Part shown: one piece after another, positions 1 to 5,828 of the stretch
How the letters are laid out: the number at the start of each line of letters is the position of its first letter
Position numbering within the stretch: position 1 is the stretch's first letter
Virus record (IMG/VR): IMGVR_UViG_3300036466_000089
Span: 1-38,015 of that record
DNA: 38,015 nt
Strand: one strand, 5' to 3'
Source: a virus
Notes under the pieces: model-generated
Told to the model about the DNA's origin: nothing
Databases searched by the model: none
What the model saw: only the letters and a program-made list of their open reading frames with translations
Program-made: the position numbers and the translations under genes

Positions 1-127
1 TACCTATATTTATCACGACATTGAAGGCGCTGATATTACTGTTCAAGGGTTTCGCTCATTGAACTCTGGTTATCAGATCTTTGGTGGTGGGCTGGTTGAA
101 CTTCAGTTGTTTCCCAAGCAGCTTGGA
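1..127. repeat. Left copy of the 127-bp end redundancy
   Basis: These bases are identical to the last 127 bases of the window (37889-38015). The repeat lies inside the tail-spike coding sequence, and joining the copies keeps the reading frame open. Exactly 127 bases equals a commonly used assembler k-mer size, so this is most simply the overlap of a circular contig and not a biological terminal repeat. Confidence 0.97.
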
Positions 128-415
128 GAAAGCACCTACTCAAACAGTTGGTTGGATAGACCGCGTGAAACAGTTGCCATTGAGTGTACGTCTATTGATG
201 GTCTTAGTGGCCCTAACTCTCTTATATCTTTTGTTATGAGTGATGGGCGACCTATTAGAACAGATAGCTGGATAACTTCTAATACTACTCTTGTTAAAGT
301 TCTCGGTATTCAGTCGATTACTGTCGCCGGGCCTTTGCGTTCGCAATTGTTACTTGAGGGTGATGTTCGCAGTATCTTTACCCCACTTAATAACTACACG
401 GCTTTAGGAGCTTAA
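2..415 (+). CDS. Tail spike/fibre protein, C-terminal part (gene continues from the right edge)
   Basis: This frame is open from the first bases of the window and ends at TAA 413-415. After removing the duplicated 127 bases it continues the frame that starts at 35718, giving one protein of about 861 residues (766 from the right end plus 95 here). The segment is rich in Gly, Thr, Ser and aromatic residues with short alternating beta-type stretches, as expected for the end of a trimeric beta-helical receptor-binding protein. Its stop region holds the ribosome-binding site (GGAG) of the next small gene. The ATG at 59 is internal. No chaperone or autoprotease domain was recognised at the C-terminus. 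Confidence 0.85.
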   Translation, partial: TYIYHDIEGADITVQGFRSLNSGYQIFGGGLVELQLFPKQLGESTYSNSWLDRPRETVAIECTSIDGLSGPNSLISFVMSDGRPIRTDSWITSNTTLVKVLGIQSITVAGPLRSQLLLEGDVRSIFTPLNNYTALGA

Positions 416-416
416 T

Positions 417-587
417 ATGATTTGCAAGAAGACGCTGATTTTACAGCCGACATTGATTGAGGCATTAACTGAAGGTGAGGAATACCCGGTATTGCGCTCT
501 GATGAAACTGGCGTTTACGTCAAAAACAATCAGGGTGAAGATCACCACTTTTCACCAGAGCACCAAGAAGAGTATTTTGAAGTTTAA
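417..587 (+). CDS. Small acidic protein of 56 residues downstream of the tail spike
   Basis: ATG 417 lies one base after the tail-spike stop and has GGAG at 407-410 in front of it, so the two are translationally linked. The product starts MICKKTLILQPTL and ends with a Glu-rich tail (HQEEYFEV). It reads as a compact single-domain protein with no signal peptide or membrane segment. It could be a tail-spike assembly helper or simply a small phage protein; I do not recognise the family. Its TAA (585-587) overlaps the stop codon of a minus-strand frame ending at 584, so the two transcription arms of the genome converge here. Confidence 0.7.
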   Translation: MICKKTLILQPTLIEALTEGEEYPVLRSDETGVYVKNNQGEDHHFSPEHQEEYFEV

Positions 588-784
588 ATAATCTTCTCAA
601 GTTCACTAATGCGCTTGTTGAAAGATGAGCGCATTTTTTCTAACTCTTCCCAAGACCATTTGACCGGGGATGTATTCGACTCGCAATAGTCAATAATTGC
701 TTGGCCCTCTTCTTCACCGAAGCGATCCTTTAATCCTTGCTTGTATTTTCTGGTTTCATTCCTTTGATGGTTACTATCCCTTTC
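584..784 (-). other. Open frame without a start codon, probably a frameshifted gene or an extension of the YbcO-type gene
   Basis: After an upstream stop at 785-787 this frame stays open to TAA at 584-586 and reads like real protein (segments KYKQGLKDRFGEEEGQ, WSWEELEKMR, NKRISELEKII), but it contains no usable ATG, GTG or TTG near its beginning. The only ATG is 16 codons from the end. It lies in the -1 frame relative to the upstream YbcO-type gene. One extra A in the A4 run (minus strand, 749-746) would let the ATG at 759 read MKPEKYKQGLKDRFG and onward in this frame. It could reflect a real mutation, a programmed shift or a base error. Function unknown. Confidence 0.45.
608..639 (+). terminator. 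Rho-independent terminator of the rightward (late) transcript
   Basis: Stem AATGCGC (608-614) pairs with GCGCATT (629-635) around a 14-base loop, and a T-run extends to 639. It sits just beyond the last plus-strand gene, where the late transcript should stop before running into the opposing genes. On the minus strand the hairpin is not followed by a U-run. The stem also lies inside the startless minus-strand frame at 584-784. Confidence 0.7.
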
Positions 785-1068
785 TCAATTAACCGGCGCC
801 AGGTGCGAACCATTGCCCGGCGCATGTACCATTCACGTTCTTCACCCGTCATTGACGCGTTATTGTTGCGTCTGTCTATCGCATCATGGCAAGCGTGGCA
901 CGCATAGCACGCGCTAATATCGTCAGACTTGGTACTCATTCCGTTTGATTCGTCAGGCAGGTGAGCAAGTATTGTGGTTTGCCAGTTAAAGTTGCACACG
1001 CCGACTATCTGAAGCGTGCATTCTTCATCCCTTGCGCTATCGCGCAGCTTCTTTGAAACGATCTTCAT
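730..1068 (-). CDS. YbcO-type HNH-like phage nuclease (DUF1364 family)
   Basis: The 112-residue product resembles YbcO of the E. coli DLP12 prophage: an N-terminal KKLRDSARDEECTLQI, then GVCN, a central AHLPDESNG and the metal-site-like cluster CYACHACHDAIDRR near residues 54-67, followed by a helical VRTWRRLIEKGI end. Candidate metal ligands are C17, C25, H36, C54, C57, C60 and H61. Members of this family are probably structure-specific or HNH/Endo VII-fold nucleases that act in recombination; that is family knowledge, not shown here. It starts 3 bases after the DUF1367 stop and is the last intact gene of the minus-strand operon. About ten C-terminal residues are extra relative to YbcO as I recall it, and the frame just downstream may belong to it. 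Confidence 0.8.
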   Translation of the reverse strand: MKIVSKKLRDSARDEECTLQIVGVCNFNWQTTILAHLPDESNGMSTKSDDISACYACHACHDAIDRRNNNASMTGEEREWYMRRAMVRTWRRLIEKGIVTIKGMKPENTSKD

Positions 1069-1070
1069 AG

Positions 1071-1673
1071 TTACCCCATTGCCAGTAGCTGATTAACGGC
1101 TTGTTCAGCCTGTCCCTCATTCTCAAAGGTCCTGGATAAAATAAATTTCCAGACCACACTGAAGGCGGCTTTATAGAACCTGGCAAACTCATCTTGGTCC
1201 ATTGCGTTGAAGTTGATTGATAGCGGCACTTTTCGTAGGCCGGTTGGCGTCACTTCATATCGGAAATAACCTGCCTCAATCTTGATCCATTCATGGAGCG
1301 CCTGTTTTGACTTCTCAGGCGCCTCTATGTATTGTGCGCGCCTTTGCCTTAGTTCGGTCAAGAACGCCTTGCAGGCGCGGCGAATTGCGCCAGAATTGCC
1401 GCCCTGGCGATCAAGCCAGTCAGAGAACTTCAATAGCGTGCCTTTTTCGCTGGCGCTTATCAGGCCGCCTTGTGGTTCCCAATACTCGAAAGCCAATTCA
1501 AGAAGGCCGCCCCAATACAGCCGATGGTGTTGAATTGAGCGAGGCTTTAGCATGACAGCCTTAACGCGTACCCCCTGTCCAAGCTTCCAGGATTTAACCA
1601 GGTCCTGATCTGTTTGTGTTACCGGGCGCAATGATCCGTCCTGGCACTTTACCAGTGTTATTTCAGTTGCCAT
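1071..1673 (-). CDS. DUF1367 family phage protein
   Basis: The 200-residue product has the family layout as I know it: an N-terminal ITLVKCQDGSLRPVT, the segment HHRLYWGGLLELAFEYWEP near residues 49-67, a central helical region with IEAGYF, then the NFNAMDQDEFARFYKAAF block and a C-terminal FILSRTF. DUF1367 genes occur in the middle or NinB-like region of lambdoid prophages, typically beside YbcO-type nucleases, matching the neighbour here. The ATG at 1673 lies 11 bases inside the end of the methyltransferase gene, so the two are translationally coupled. A role in recombination has been suggested by context only; biochemical function is not known to me. Confidence 0.8.
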   Translation of the reverse strand: MATEITLVKCQDGSLRPVTQTDQDLVKSWKLGQGVRVKAVMLKPRSIQHHRLYWGGLLELAFEYWEPQGGLISASEKGTLLKFSDWLDRQGGNSGAIRRACKAFLTELRQRRAQYIEAPEKSKQALHEWIKIEAGYFRYEVTPTGLRKVPLSINFNAMDQDEFARFYKAAFSVVWKFILSRTFENEGQAEQAVNQLLAMG

Positions 1674-2196
1674 AAAAACCTACCCTGAAGTCGTGATAAA
1701 ACTGGCGAGTTGGTGCATAGCTTCCAAGCGCCGTGAATATCGCTACCTGGCATGGGAATTGTGGGCTTTGTGGCTTTCCATTTTTATCTAAAAACCTGGT
1801 TCCGTCAGGACGTAAAAACTGAAGCCTAAAGGGCATTCTGATTATTGTGTCTGCCTTTTCCCAGGCGTAGCGTGAATATCCTGTTTCAGTGTTATCAGGC
1901 ATGATTACGCAAGTAGTATTGCCATCATATTCAGCTTCTCGCCATGCCTTCTCAAGCCATGGTTGAATATCACTGAAAGGAGGATTGCACCAGGTTAAAG
2001 GCGCCCATGGTAGCTCAAGCCCATTCTGATCATTTTCCAGGCTGTAAAATTTTTCAGCCTTGGCTGTTTGGGGTAGCGCGCAAGCGTCAAGGTCAAACTC
2101 TTTTACCATTAGATCTTCAAGTGAGGCAATGAACCATGGTGGAGTTTGCGCGCAATCCTTATCGCTGATGGGAGTGTTTGAATTGTAATTTTTCAT
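1663..2196 (-). CDS. Phage DNA N-6-adenine methyltransferase (Dam family, PF05869-like)
   Basis: The 177-residue protein contains the catalytic NPPF motif at residues 71-74 (in LTWCNPPFSDIQPWL), the TPPWF entry motif near residue 18 and the FDLDACA segment near residues 34-40, an order typical of the small phage N6-adenine methyltransferases. It should methylate adenine in duplex phage DNA, which may protect against restriction or modulate replication and packaging. The start ATG overlaps the stop of the P-like gene (ATGA) and has AAGGA upstream. The target sequence cannot be read from the gene. It is a separate protein from the methylase domain of the giant polyvalent protein at 24341-35674. 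Confidence 0.88.
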   Translation of the reverse strand: MKNYNSNTPISDKDCAQTPPWFIASLEDLMVKEFDLDACALPQTAKAEKFYSLENDQNGLELPWAPLTWCNPPFSDIQPWLEKAWREAEYDGNTTCVIMPDNTETGYSRYAWEKADTIIRMPFRLQFLRPDGTRFLDKNGKPQSPQFPCQVAIFTALGSYAPTRQFYHDFRVGFYGN

Positions 2197-2837
2197 TCCT
2201 GTTCCTTGTGTTCAAGTTGCATCATTGCCATGGCCTGGCTGATTGATACCGGGCCTTTCTTCTGGTTTGAACCAGATTGATGGACCAGTAAAGCTTGGCG
2301 AGTGTCACCGATAAGGACCGGCTCAGGTATTGCGTCCATGTGGCCTGTTCGTGAGTTTGACGCCTCAGTAACGCCAATTAGTTTTGATGGGTACCGCTCA
2401 GGTGGACGGTTCAAGTATCCCTTGTAGCGCTTGGTAAACTCATTGCGCTTGAATGGGAGCTCATCATTAGTGATCTTGCAGAGCTCTATCCAGCCGCCCA
2501 TATCCTCAATGCACGCCATGATTGCTGGCTCATCAAATACCACTGTCCCGTATGAACCAATGCGCTCAATGGTGTTTTCAACCTTCGACCAGGCTTGTAG
2601 GGATCGGCTTTCTGGATCACCGTCAATGTGTCTAACCAGGTCGGCAGGCTTTGGCATGAATCTACCGTCACCTGGATCATTGATATGCGCATCCAAAGCG
2701 CGTTTAACGTCTGCCAGGTCATAGCGATAGAGCGCACGAAAGGCCATACCAAGCGCGGCGTCACTTGGTTGTTTACCGTATAGCTCGCAAGTCGCAGACC
2801 ATACGGCGGTGAAGTGAGGGAAGTCAGACTTTTGCAT
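2193..2837 (-). CDS. Lambda P-like replication protein (probable helicase loader, DUF6475-like)
   Basis: The 214-residue protein has an N-terminal helical region with the YGKQPSDAALGMAFRAL pattern, a RFMPKPADLVRHI motif near residues 59-72 and a block EDMGGWIELCKITNDELP followed by EFTKRYKGYL, which I associate with DUF6475. Loaders of this kind bring the host DnaB helicase to the initiator bound at the origin. ATG 2837 is chosen because GAGGA lies 8 bases upstream; the in-frame TTG at 2852 lacks such a site. The start overlaps the end of the zinc-finger gene. Placement two genes after the O-like protein fits an O-P style replication pair. Confidence 0.72.
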   Translation of the reverse strand: MQKSDFPHFTAVWSATCELYGKQPSDAALGMAFRALYRYDLADVKRALDAHINDPGDGRFMPKPADLVRHIDGDPESRSLQAWSKVENTIERIGSYGTVVFDEPAIMACIEDMGGWIELCKITNDELPFKRNEFTKRYKGYLNRPPERYPSKLIGVTEASNSRTGHMDAIPEPVLIGDTRQALLVHQSGSNQKKGPVSISQAMAMMQLEHKEQE

Positions 2838-3237
2838 TGCGGTGTTCCTCAAGTTTGTTCATACATAGATCCACCACACGGTTGCAGGTAGCAACGTCCA
2901 TAAGTCCGATATGGCAATCCTCTTGGTTAATCCCTAGTTGTTCAGCAAGCCATGAGTAAGCGTCATTGCGCTTCATAACTCCATCTTTCCAAAGCCAGTC
3001 AAAAGCTTGGTGAGCATTGCCTTTGGCTTTTCGTAAAACCTTATTGGCAAGCCTTCCAAGGGGCTTATCACCGTCACCCTGGCCATTGCCTGGTTTGTGG
3101 CATCCAACGTATGCAGGCGGGTGCCCGTTATCGCAATGCCAGAATTTCAGGTGATACAGGTCGCGCCGGTGCGGGTATATCACTTCGCCTGTCACAAGGT
3201 TTGCGGCATTACCGCAGTAGTCACAAATCACTGTCAT
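2824..3237 (-). CDS. Zinc-finger-containing phage protein (DUF3268-like)
   Basis: The 137-residue product starts MTVICDYCGN and has one Cys pair at C5/C8 and further candidate ligands C34, C46 and H47 (FWHCDNGHPPAYVGCH), then the characteristic DKPLGRLANKVLRKAK segment and a C-terminal EDCHIGLMDVATCNRVVDLC. This order is that of the DUF3268 zinc-finger-containing domain as I know it. The start is ATG 3237, with AAGGA about 7 bases upstream; the ATG at 3267 lies inside the end of the replication gene and has no good site. Family members sit in phage replication regions; nucleic acid binding is likely but not demonstrated. Confidence 0.78.
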   Translation of the reverse strand: MTVICDYCGNAANLVTGEVIYPHRRDLYHLKFWHCDNGHPPAYVGCHKPGNGQGDGDKPLGRLANKVLRKAKGNAHQAFDWLWKDGVMKRNDAYSWLAEQLGINQEDCHIGLMDVATCNRVVDLCMNKLEEHRNAKV

Positions 3238-3247
3238 GGGTTTGTCC

Positions 3248-4141
3248 TTAGTCTGGTAAGTCGTCAATCATCGCGCTGGCTCTATCGGCCTGGTTTCTTA
3301 CGCGGCTTTCAAATTGCTCAAGGGTTTCTGTGCCTGGTCCGTTCAGGTAGGTTGGTTGGAACTTGGCTACGTTGTTGGCGAATTGCTCAACCTTGTCACC
3401 AGAACGGCAAATCAAAGTAAGATCATCGTAAACAGTGCCTGAGTCATTTTGCCCCATGTGGTGAGGTGACTTTGCACAACCTTCGATTGCCTGCTTGATC
3501 TGATCAACCGTGTAACCTTCATTCAACCTTGCCTCAATGCACTTCTTGCGCTTGTCGGTAAGTTTGGCTTGCGAGGTTTTTCCCATGGTTGTGATCCAGT
3601 GATCGAAAACTTCTTTCACCTGGTCGCGTGTTTGGCGCGACATATTATTCCTTTCCCCTTCCCTTTCCTTTTCCCTTTCCTTTTCCCCTTCTGCGCTGTG
3701 CTCTACGCGTGGCTCACGCGTGACAATTTCAGTGCCTTTTGTTTGTTCAGGCTCAGTAATTTCGGGGCCTTCAGGCTTGGTTCCTTCATTGGTGAGGGTA
3801 CCAACTGACATATCAGGCAGCGTTGACTCACTTTCCCGGTTGTTTATATGTTGGTGGCGCGTAAAAGTAGGAATACACCCGTAAAACTCGCCTTCAACTT
3901 CGTACTTTACGAGAAAGTCACGCGAGGCTAGCGCGTCAATGACGCGTTCAAAGTCGAGATCGTCATAGGGCAATATATCCAGCTTTAATTGCTTAGGGCG
4001 CCAGCGAAAGCGCCCGGCTTTGTCACAAACACAGAACAAGCCGATGAAGGCCAGGCGAACCGGTAAGCCGGTTTCTAGTTCTAAGTCGTGTAGGTCCTCA
4101 TGCCTGAATAAGTCAGGCTTAACTGTTCGTATGCGTGCCAT
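3248..4141 (-). CDS. Lambda O-like replication initiator
   Basis: The 297-residue protein has an N-terminal winged-helix-type domain (residues about 1-110, beginning MARIRTVKPDLFRHEDL), a charged, low-complexity linker rich in Glu, Lys and Arg (about 150-165, GEKEREKEREGERNN), and a C-terminal domain (about 170-255, with VKEVFDHWI and HHMGQNDSGTVYDDLTLICR) of the type found in phage replisome organisers. It should bind origin iterons and recruit the P-like loader. As in lambda, the linker-coding DNA is unusual: it is a 45-nt polypurine strand flanked by ACGCGT-type repeats, a candidate origin. The start follows the HTH gene stop by two bases, with AAGGAA overlapping that gene's end. Confidence 0.8.
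   Translation of the reverse strand: MARIRTVKPDLFRHEDLHDLELETGLPVRLAFIGLFCVCDKAGRFRWRPKQLKLDILPYDDLDFERVIDALASRDFLVKYEVEGEFYGCIPTFTRHQHINNRESESTLPDMSVGTLTNEGTKPEGPEITEPEQTKGTEIVTREPRVEHSAEGEKEREKEREGERNNMSRQTRDQVKEVFDHWITTMGKTSQAKLTDKRKKCIEARLNEGYTVDQIKQAIEGCAKSPHHMGQNDSGTVYDDLTLICRSGDKVEQFANNVAKFQPTYLNGPGTETLEQFESRVRNQADRASAMIDDLPD
3624..3640. repeat. Degenerate member of the 11-bp-phased ACGCGT pair family
   Basis: TCGCGT at 3624-3629 and GCGCGA at 3635-3640 are 11 bp apart. GTCGCG (3623-3628) and CGCGAC (3636-3641) form a perfect inverted repeat. It lies in the replication gene next to the polypyrimidine tract. Confidence 0.4.
3648..3692. other. 45-nt uninterrupted polypyrimidine tract in the replication gene; candidate origin element
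   Basis: All 45 bases are C or T on the plus strand, so the coding (minus) strand is pure purine. It contains two perfect tandem copies of CCCTTTCCTTTT (3661-3672 and 3673-3684). The tract encodes the Glu/Lys/Arg linker of the initiator, the same place where lambda O holds its origin. Three ACGCGT-type repeat groups flank it at 3624, 3705 and 3920. Such tracts can form triplex or easily unwound DNA; origin activity is inferred. Confidence 0.45.
3705..3721. repeat. ACGCGT-N5-ACGCGT phased pair, site 1
   Basis: Two perfect ACGCGT copies at 3705 and 3716, 11 bp apart, with GAC following the right copy. The site is inside the replication gene, 12 bp beyond the polypyrimidine tract. Confidence 0.65.
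3920..3947. repeat. ACGCGT-type triple repeat with 11-bp steps, site 2
   Basis: ACGCGA (3920), GCGCGT (3931) and ACGCGT (3942) are spaced 11 and 11 bp, one helical turn each, inside the N-terminal coding part of the replication gene. Confidence 0.6.
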
Positions 4142-4143
4142 GG

Positions 4144-4359
4144 TTATTCCTTGTTGTAGTCCTGTTCCCCCAATGCAATAAATTCAGATGCAGTGAGCTC
4201 AAAGATTGCAGCCAGCTTTTCAATGTTCGCCAGGCTTACCCGTTCAGAGTTCGCAATAGTGCTGGTGCGCGTGCGGCTTATGCCGAGTTGCTCAGATAGC
4301 CATGTCACGGTCTTACTGCGTTGTGCCAGGGCTACCTTTACTGAGCGGCCAATGTTCAT
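4144..4359 (-). CDS. Small Cro/XRE-type helix-turn-helix regulator
   Basis: The 71-residue protein contains one HTH domain (about residues 17-40: VTWLSEQLGISRTRTSTIANSE in part) followed by helices LANIEKLAAIFEL, the standard XRE arrangement, and no dimerisation or autocleavage domain. It is the first gene of the minus-strand operon, directly next to the divergent control region, where a Cro-like switch protein is expected. GAGGA lies about 7 bases before ATG 4359. It could repress its own promoter, the plus-strand early promoter, or bind the scattered ACGCGT pairs; none of this is shown. No larger CI-like partner was seen. Confidence 0.82.
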   Translation of the reverse strand: MNIGRSVKVALAQRSKTVTWLSEQLGISRTRTSTIANSERVSLANIEKLAAIFELTASEFIALGEQDYNKE

Positions 4360-4396
4360 GTTCTATTCCTCATTGGTGGTTTGATGATTCGAGTGA

Positions 4397-4425
4397 ATGC
4401 TACAACGAGAAATTAAAAAAAGCAA
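4397..4425 (-). promoter_or_regulatory. Putative leftward early promoter
   Basis: On the minus strand TTGCTT (4425-4420) and TAGCAT (4402-4397) are separated by 17 bp, about 38 bases before the HTH gene start. The match is weak (3/6 and 4/6), but the position and the A/T-rich spacer fit. An ATTC-GAGT-GAAT inverted repeat overlaps its -10 side (4387-4398) and could be an operator. Confidence 0.35.
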
Positions 4426-4434
4426 ACATTACTA

Positions 4435-4463
4435 TTGACACCTGTATTATATGGCTGTAAATT
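4435..4463 (+). promoter_or_regulatory. Rightward early promoter
   Basis: A perfect -35 TTGACA (4435-4440), a 17-bp spacer and TAAATT (4458-4463, 4 of 6) precede the first plus-strand gene by 33 bases. It faces the leftward promoter, giving a lambda-like divergent early control region. The octamer TATTGACA (4433-4440) reappears in the control region before the endolysin gene. Confidence 0.6.
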
Positions 4464-4496
4464 TCAACTCAACGCTGATACGGAGAGTGAGCCGTT

Positions 4497-4685
4497 ATGA
4501 AGAAAAAAATTAAGTATGCCGCGTTAGTGGCTGCAATGATTGGGCTTTTTGGCCTGGTTGGTTCCATGGATTACCAGGACCAGCTTGATCAGGAAGCGCA
4601 TTACTGCCAGATGGTCGAGCAAGGCTACTGGCCCAACTTCAACCCTGAAACAAACTGCGATAAGGAGAGTGGCAATGACCGCTAA
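4497..4685 (+). CDS. Small membrane-anchored protein, first gene of the rightward operon
   Basis: The 62-residue product starts with a short Lys-rich end (MKKKIKYAA) and one hydrophobic segment (about residues 7-23), then a polar C-terminal half with CQMVEQGYWPNFNPETNC. This is a signal-anchor or cleaved-signal layout with the C-terminal part in the periplasm; two Cys residues could form a disulphide there. As the first early gene it may be an inhibitor of superinfection or of a host envelope function, but I cannot name a family. GGAG is at 4482-4485, 11 bases before the ATG. The next gene starts inside its last codons. Confidence 0.7.
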   Translation: MKKKIKYAALVAAMIGLFGLVGSMDYQDQLDQEAHYCQMVEQGYWPNFNPETNCDKESGNDR

Positions 4686-4974
4686 TACCCTACCTGAAAC
4701 AATGAAGGTGAAAATCTATATCCAGGTTTCGCCGCATACCGATGAACCACAAGCCTTCACTTCAGACATGAGCGAATATGGTTACATTCCGCTTGGTACT
4801 GATGAGGTAATTGTTGTCGTTCCACAAACAGACCGAGTGCTGGCTGAGATTGAAATGCTGGAAAAGGCAGCAGACAAAATCAAAGCGGATACACACGCCA
4901 AGATTAAAACCATTGATGACCGTATTCAGTCGCTGAAGGCACTTGAGTACAAGCCGGGTGATAACGATGAGTGA
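4675..4974 (+). CDS. Hypothetical early protein, 99 residues
   Basis: The product starts MTANTLPETMKVKIYIQVSP and ends in a predicted helix or coiled coil (ADKIKADTHAKIKTIDDRIQ) with an acidic tail. ATG 4675 is preceded by AAGGAGAG in the end of the upstream gene; the more upstream ATG 4540 in the same frame lies deep inside that gene and is not used. Its stop overlaps the ATG of the Rad52-like gene (ATGAGTGA), so it belongs to the recombination operon. No known domain was recognised. Confidence 0.7.
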   Translation: MTANTLPETMKVKIYIQVSPHTDEPQAFTSDMSEYGYIPLGTDEVIVVVPQTDRVLAEIEMLEKAADKIKADTHAKIKTIDDRIQSLKALEYKPGDNDE

Positions 4975-5788
4975 TAAAAACCTATCTATCTGGAAGCAGG
5001 TTGACGAAACAGCGCCTGGATACACCAAGGCTTCAGAGCTCAATGGTCGAATCGTTACCAGCATTAACGGCACTTACATGGTAAAGCGTGCAACTGAGAT
5101 TTTTGGCCCTATTGGTAAAGGTTGGGGTTACGAGATCACAGAAGAACGCTTTGACCAGGGAGGCCCAATTATTCACAACGGCAATGTTCTTGGTAACTCA
5201 ATCATGCACACCATCAAGTTAATGCTTTGGTACCTGGATGATGAAGGCGAGCGCCGAGAAGTTAGCCACTTTGGTCACACGCCTTATGTGCTTGGTACTC
5301 ACTATGGCTCAATGACTGACTTTGATGCGCCAAAGAAAAGCCTGACCGATGCAATCAAGAAGTGCCTTTCAATGCTTGGTTTTAGTGCTGATGTGTACCT
5401 TGGCCTGTTTGATGATCAGACATACGTTGAGGCGGCACGCGTTAAAGAGTCTGTGAAAAAGGCTGATGATGCAGACGCTGAGCTTATCAAGCAGCGCCAG
5501 GAGTTTGGCGAGTGGGCAGAAGGCGAGCTTAAAGCCTATGGGCAAATCCCTAACAAGGCGGCCTTGCGCACAGTTCACCAGGGCCACCTGAAGAAGATTG
5601 CCAGACAGTGCCAGGTGCTTGGCATTGACCAAGAAAAGGCGAAAAAGCCGTTTGTTAATGCCTTCCAGGCTCGCATGGATGAAATAGCGCCAGACGTTGA
5701 CCTGGTTTGTGCGGATTGTGGTGTTGTCGGAAAGGGAAAGCCAGATAGTAAGTGCCCTGAATGTGGCGGAAAAAGAAGCCCGGAATAA
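4967..5788 (+). CDS. Rad52/22-like single-strand annealing recombinase with C-terminal zinc ribbon
   Basis: The 273-residue protein contains the segment TDAIKKCLSMLGFSADVYLGLFDD near residues 132-155 (shown in part) and an upstream ATEIFGPIGKGWGYEI, which I associate with Rad52-type phage annealing proteins. The last 30 residues add a Cys4 zinc ribbon (C248, C251, C263, C266). It should anneal complementary single strands in phage recombination and repair, working with the SSB, DUF1351 protein and exonuclease encoded downstream. ATG 4967 overlaps the previous stop; the in-frame TTG 4943 has no better site. The zinc ribbon may mediate DNA or partner binding. Confidence 0.75.
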   Translation: MSDKNLSIWKQVDETAPGYTKASELNGRIVTSINGTYMVKRATEIFGPIGKGWGYEITEERFDQGGPIIHNGNVLGNSIMHTIKLMLWYLDDEGERREVSHFGHTPYVLGTHYGSMTDFDAPKKSLTDAIKKCLSMLGFSADVYLGLFDDQTYVEAARVKESVKKADDADAELIKQRQEFGEWAEGELKAYGQIPNKAALRTVHQGHLKKIARQCQVLGIDQEKAKKPFVNAFQARMDEIAPDVDLVCADCGVVGKGKPDSKCPECGGKRSPE

Positions 5789-5795
5789 TCCGGGC
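5778..5795 (+). other. Intergenic hairpin A (no T tail)
   Basis: GCCCGG-AATAAT-CCGGGC spans the stop codon of the annealing-protein gene. It is not followed by a T-run, so it may protect the mRNA 3' end or weaken read-through and need not terminate. Confidence 0.6.
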
Positions 5796-5828
5796 CTAAA
5801 TTGACAGTGATCCAAAAGGAGAAACCCT

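Noticed and set aside
1-127. End repeat read as a true phage terminal repeat
   Set aside because: The length equals a common k-mer and the repeat lies within a gene; a short assembly overlap is the simpler explanation.
4943-4966. TTG start for the Rad52-like gene
   Set aside because: It lies inside the previous gene; ATG 4967 in the ATGA-type overlap is the usual coupled start.
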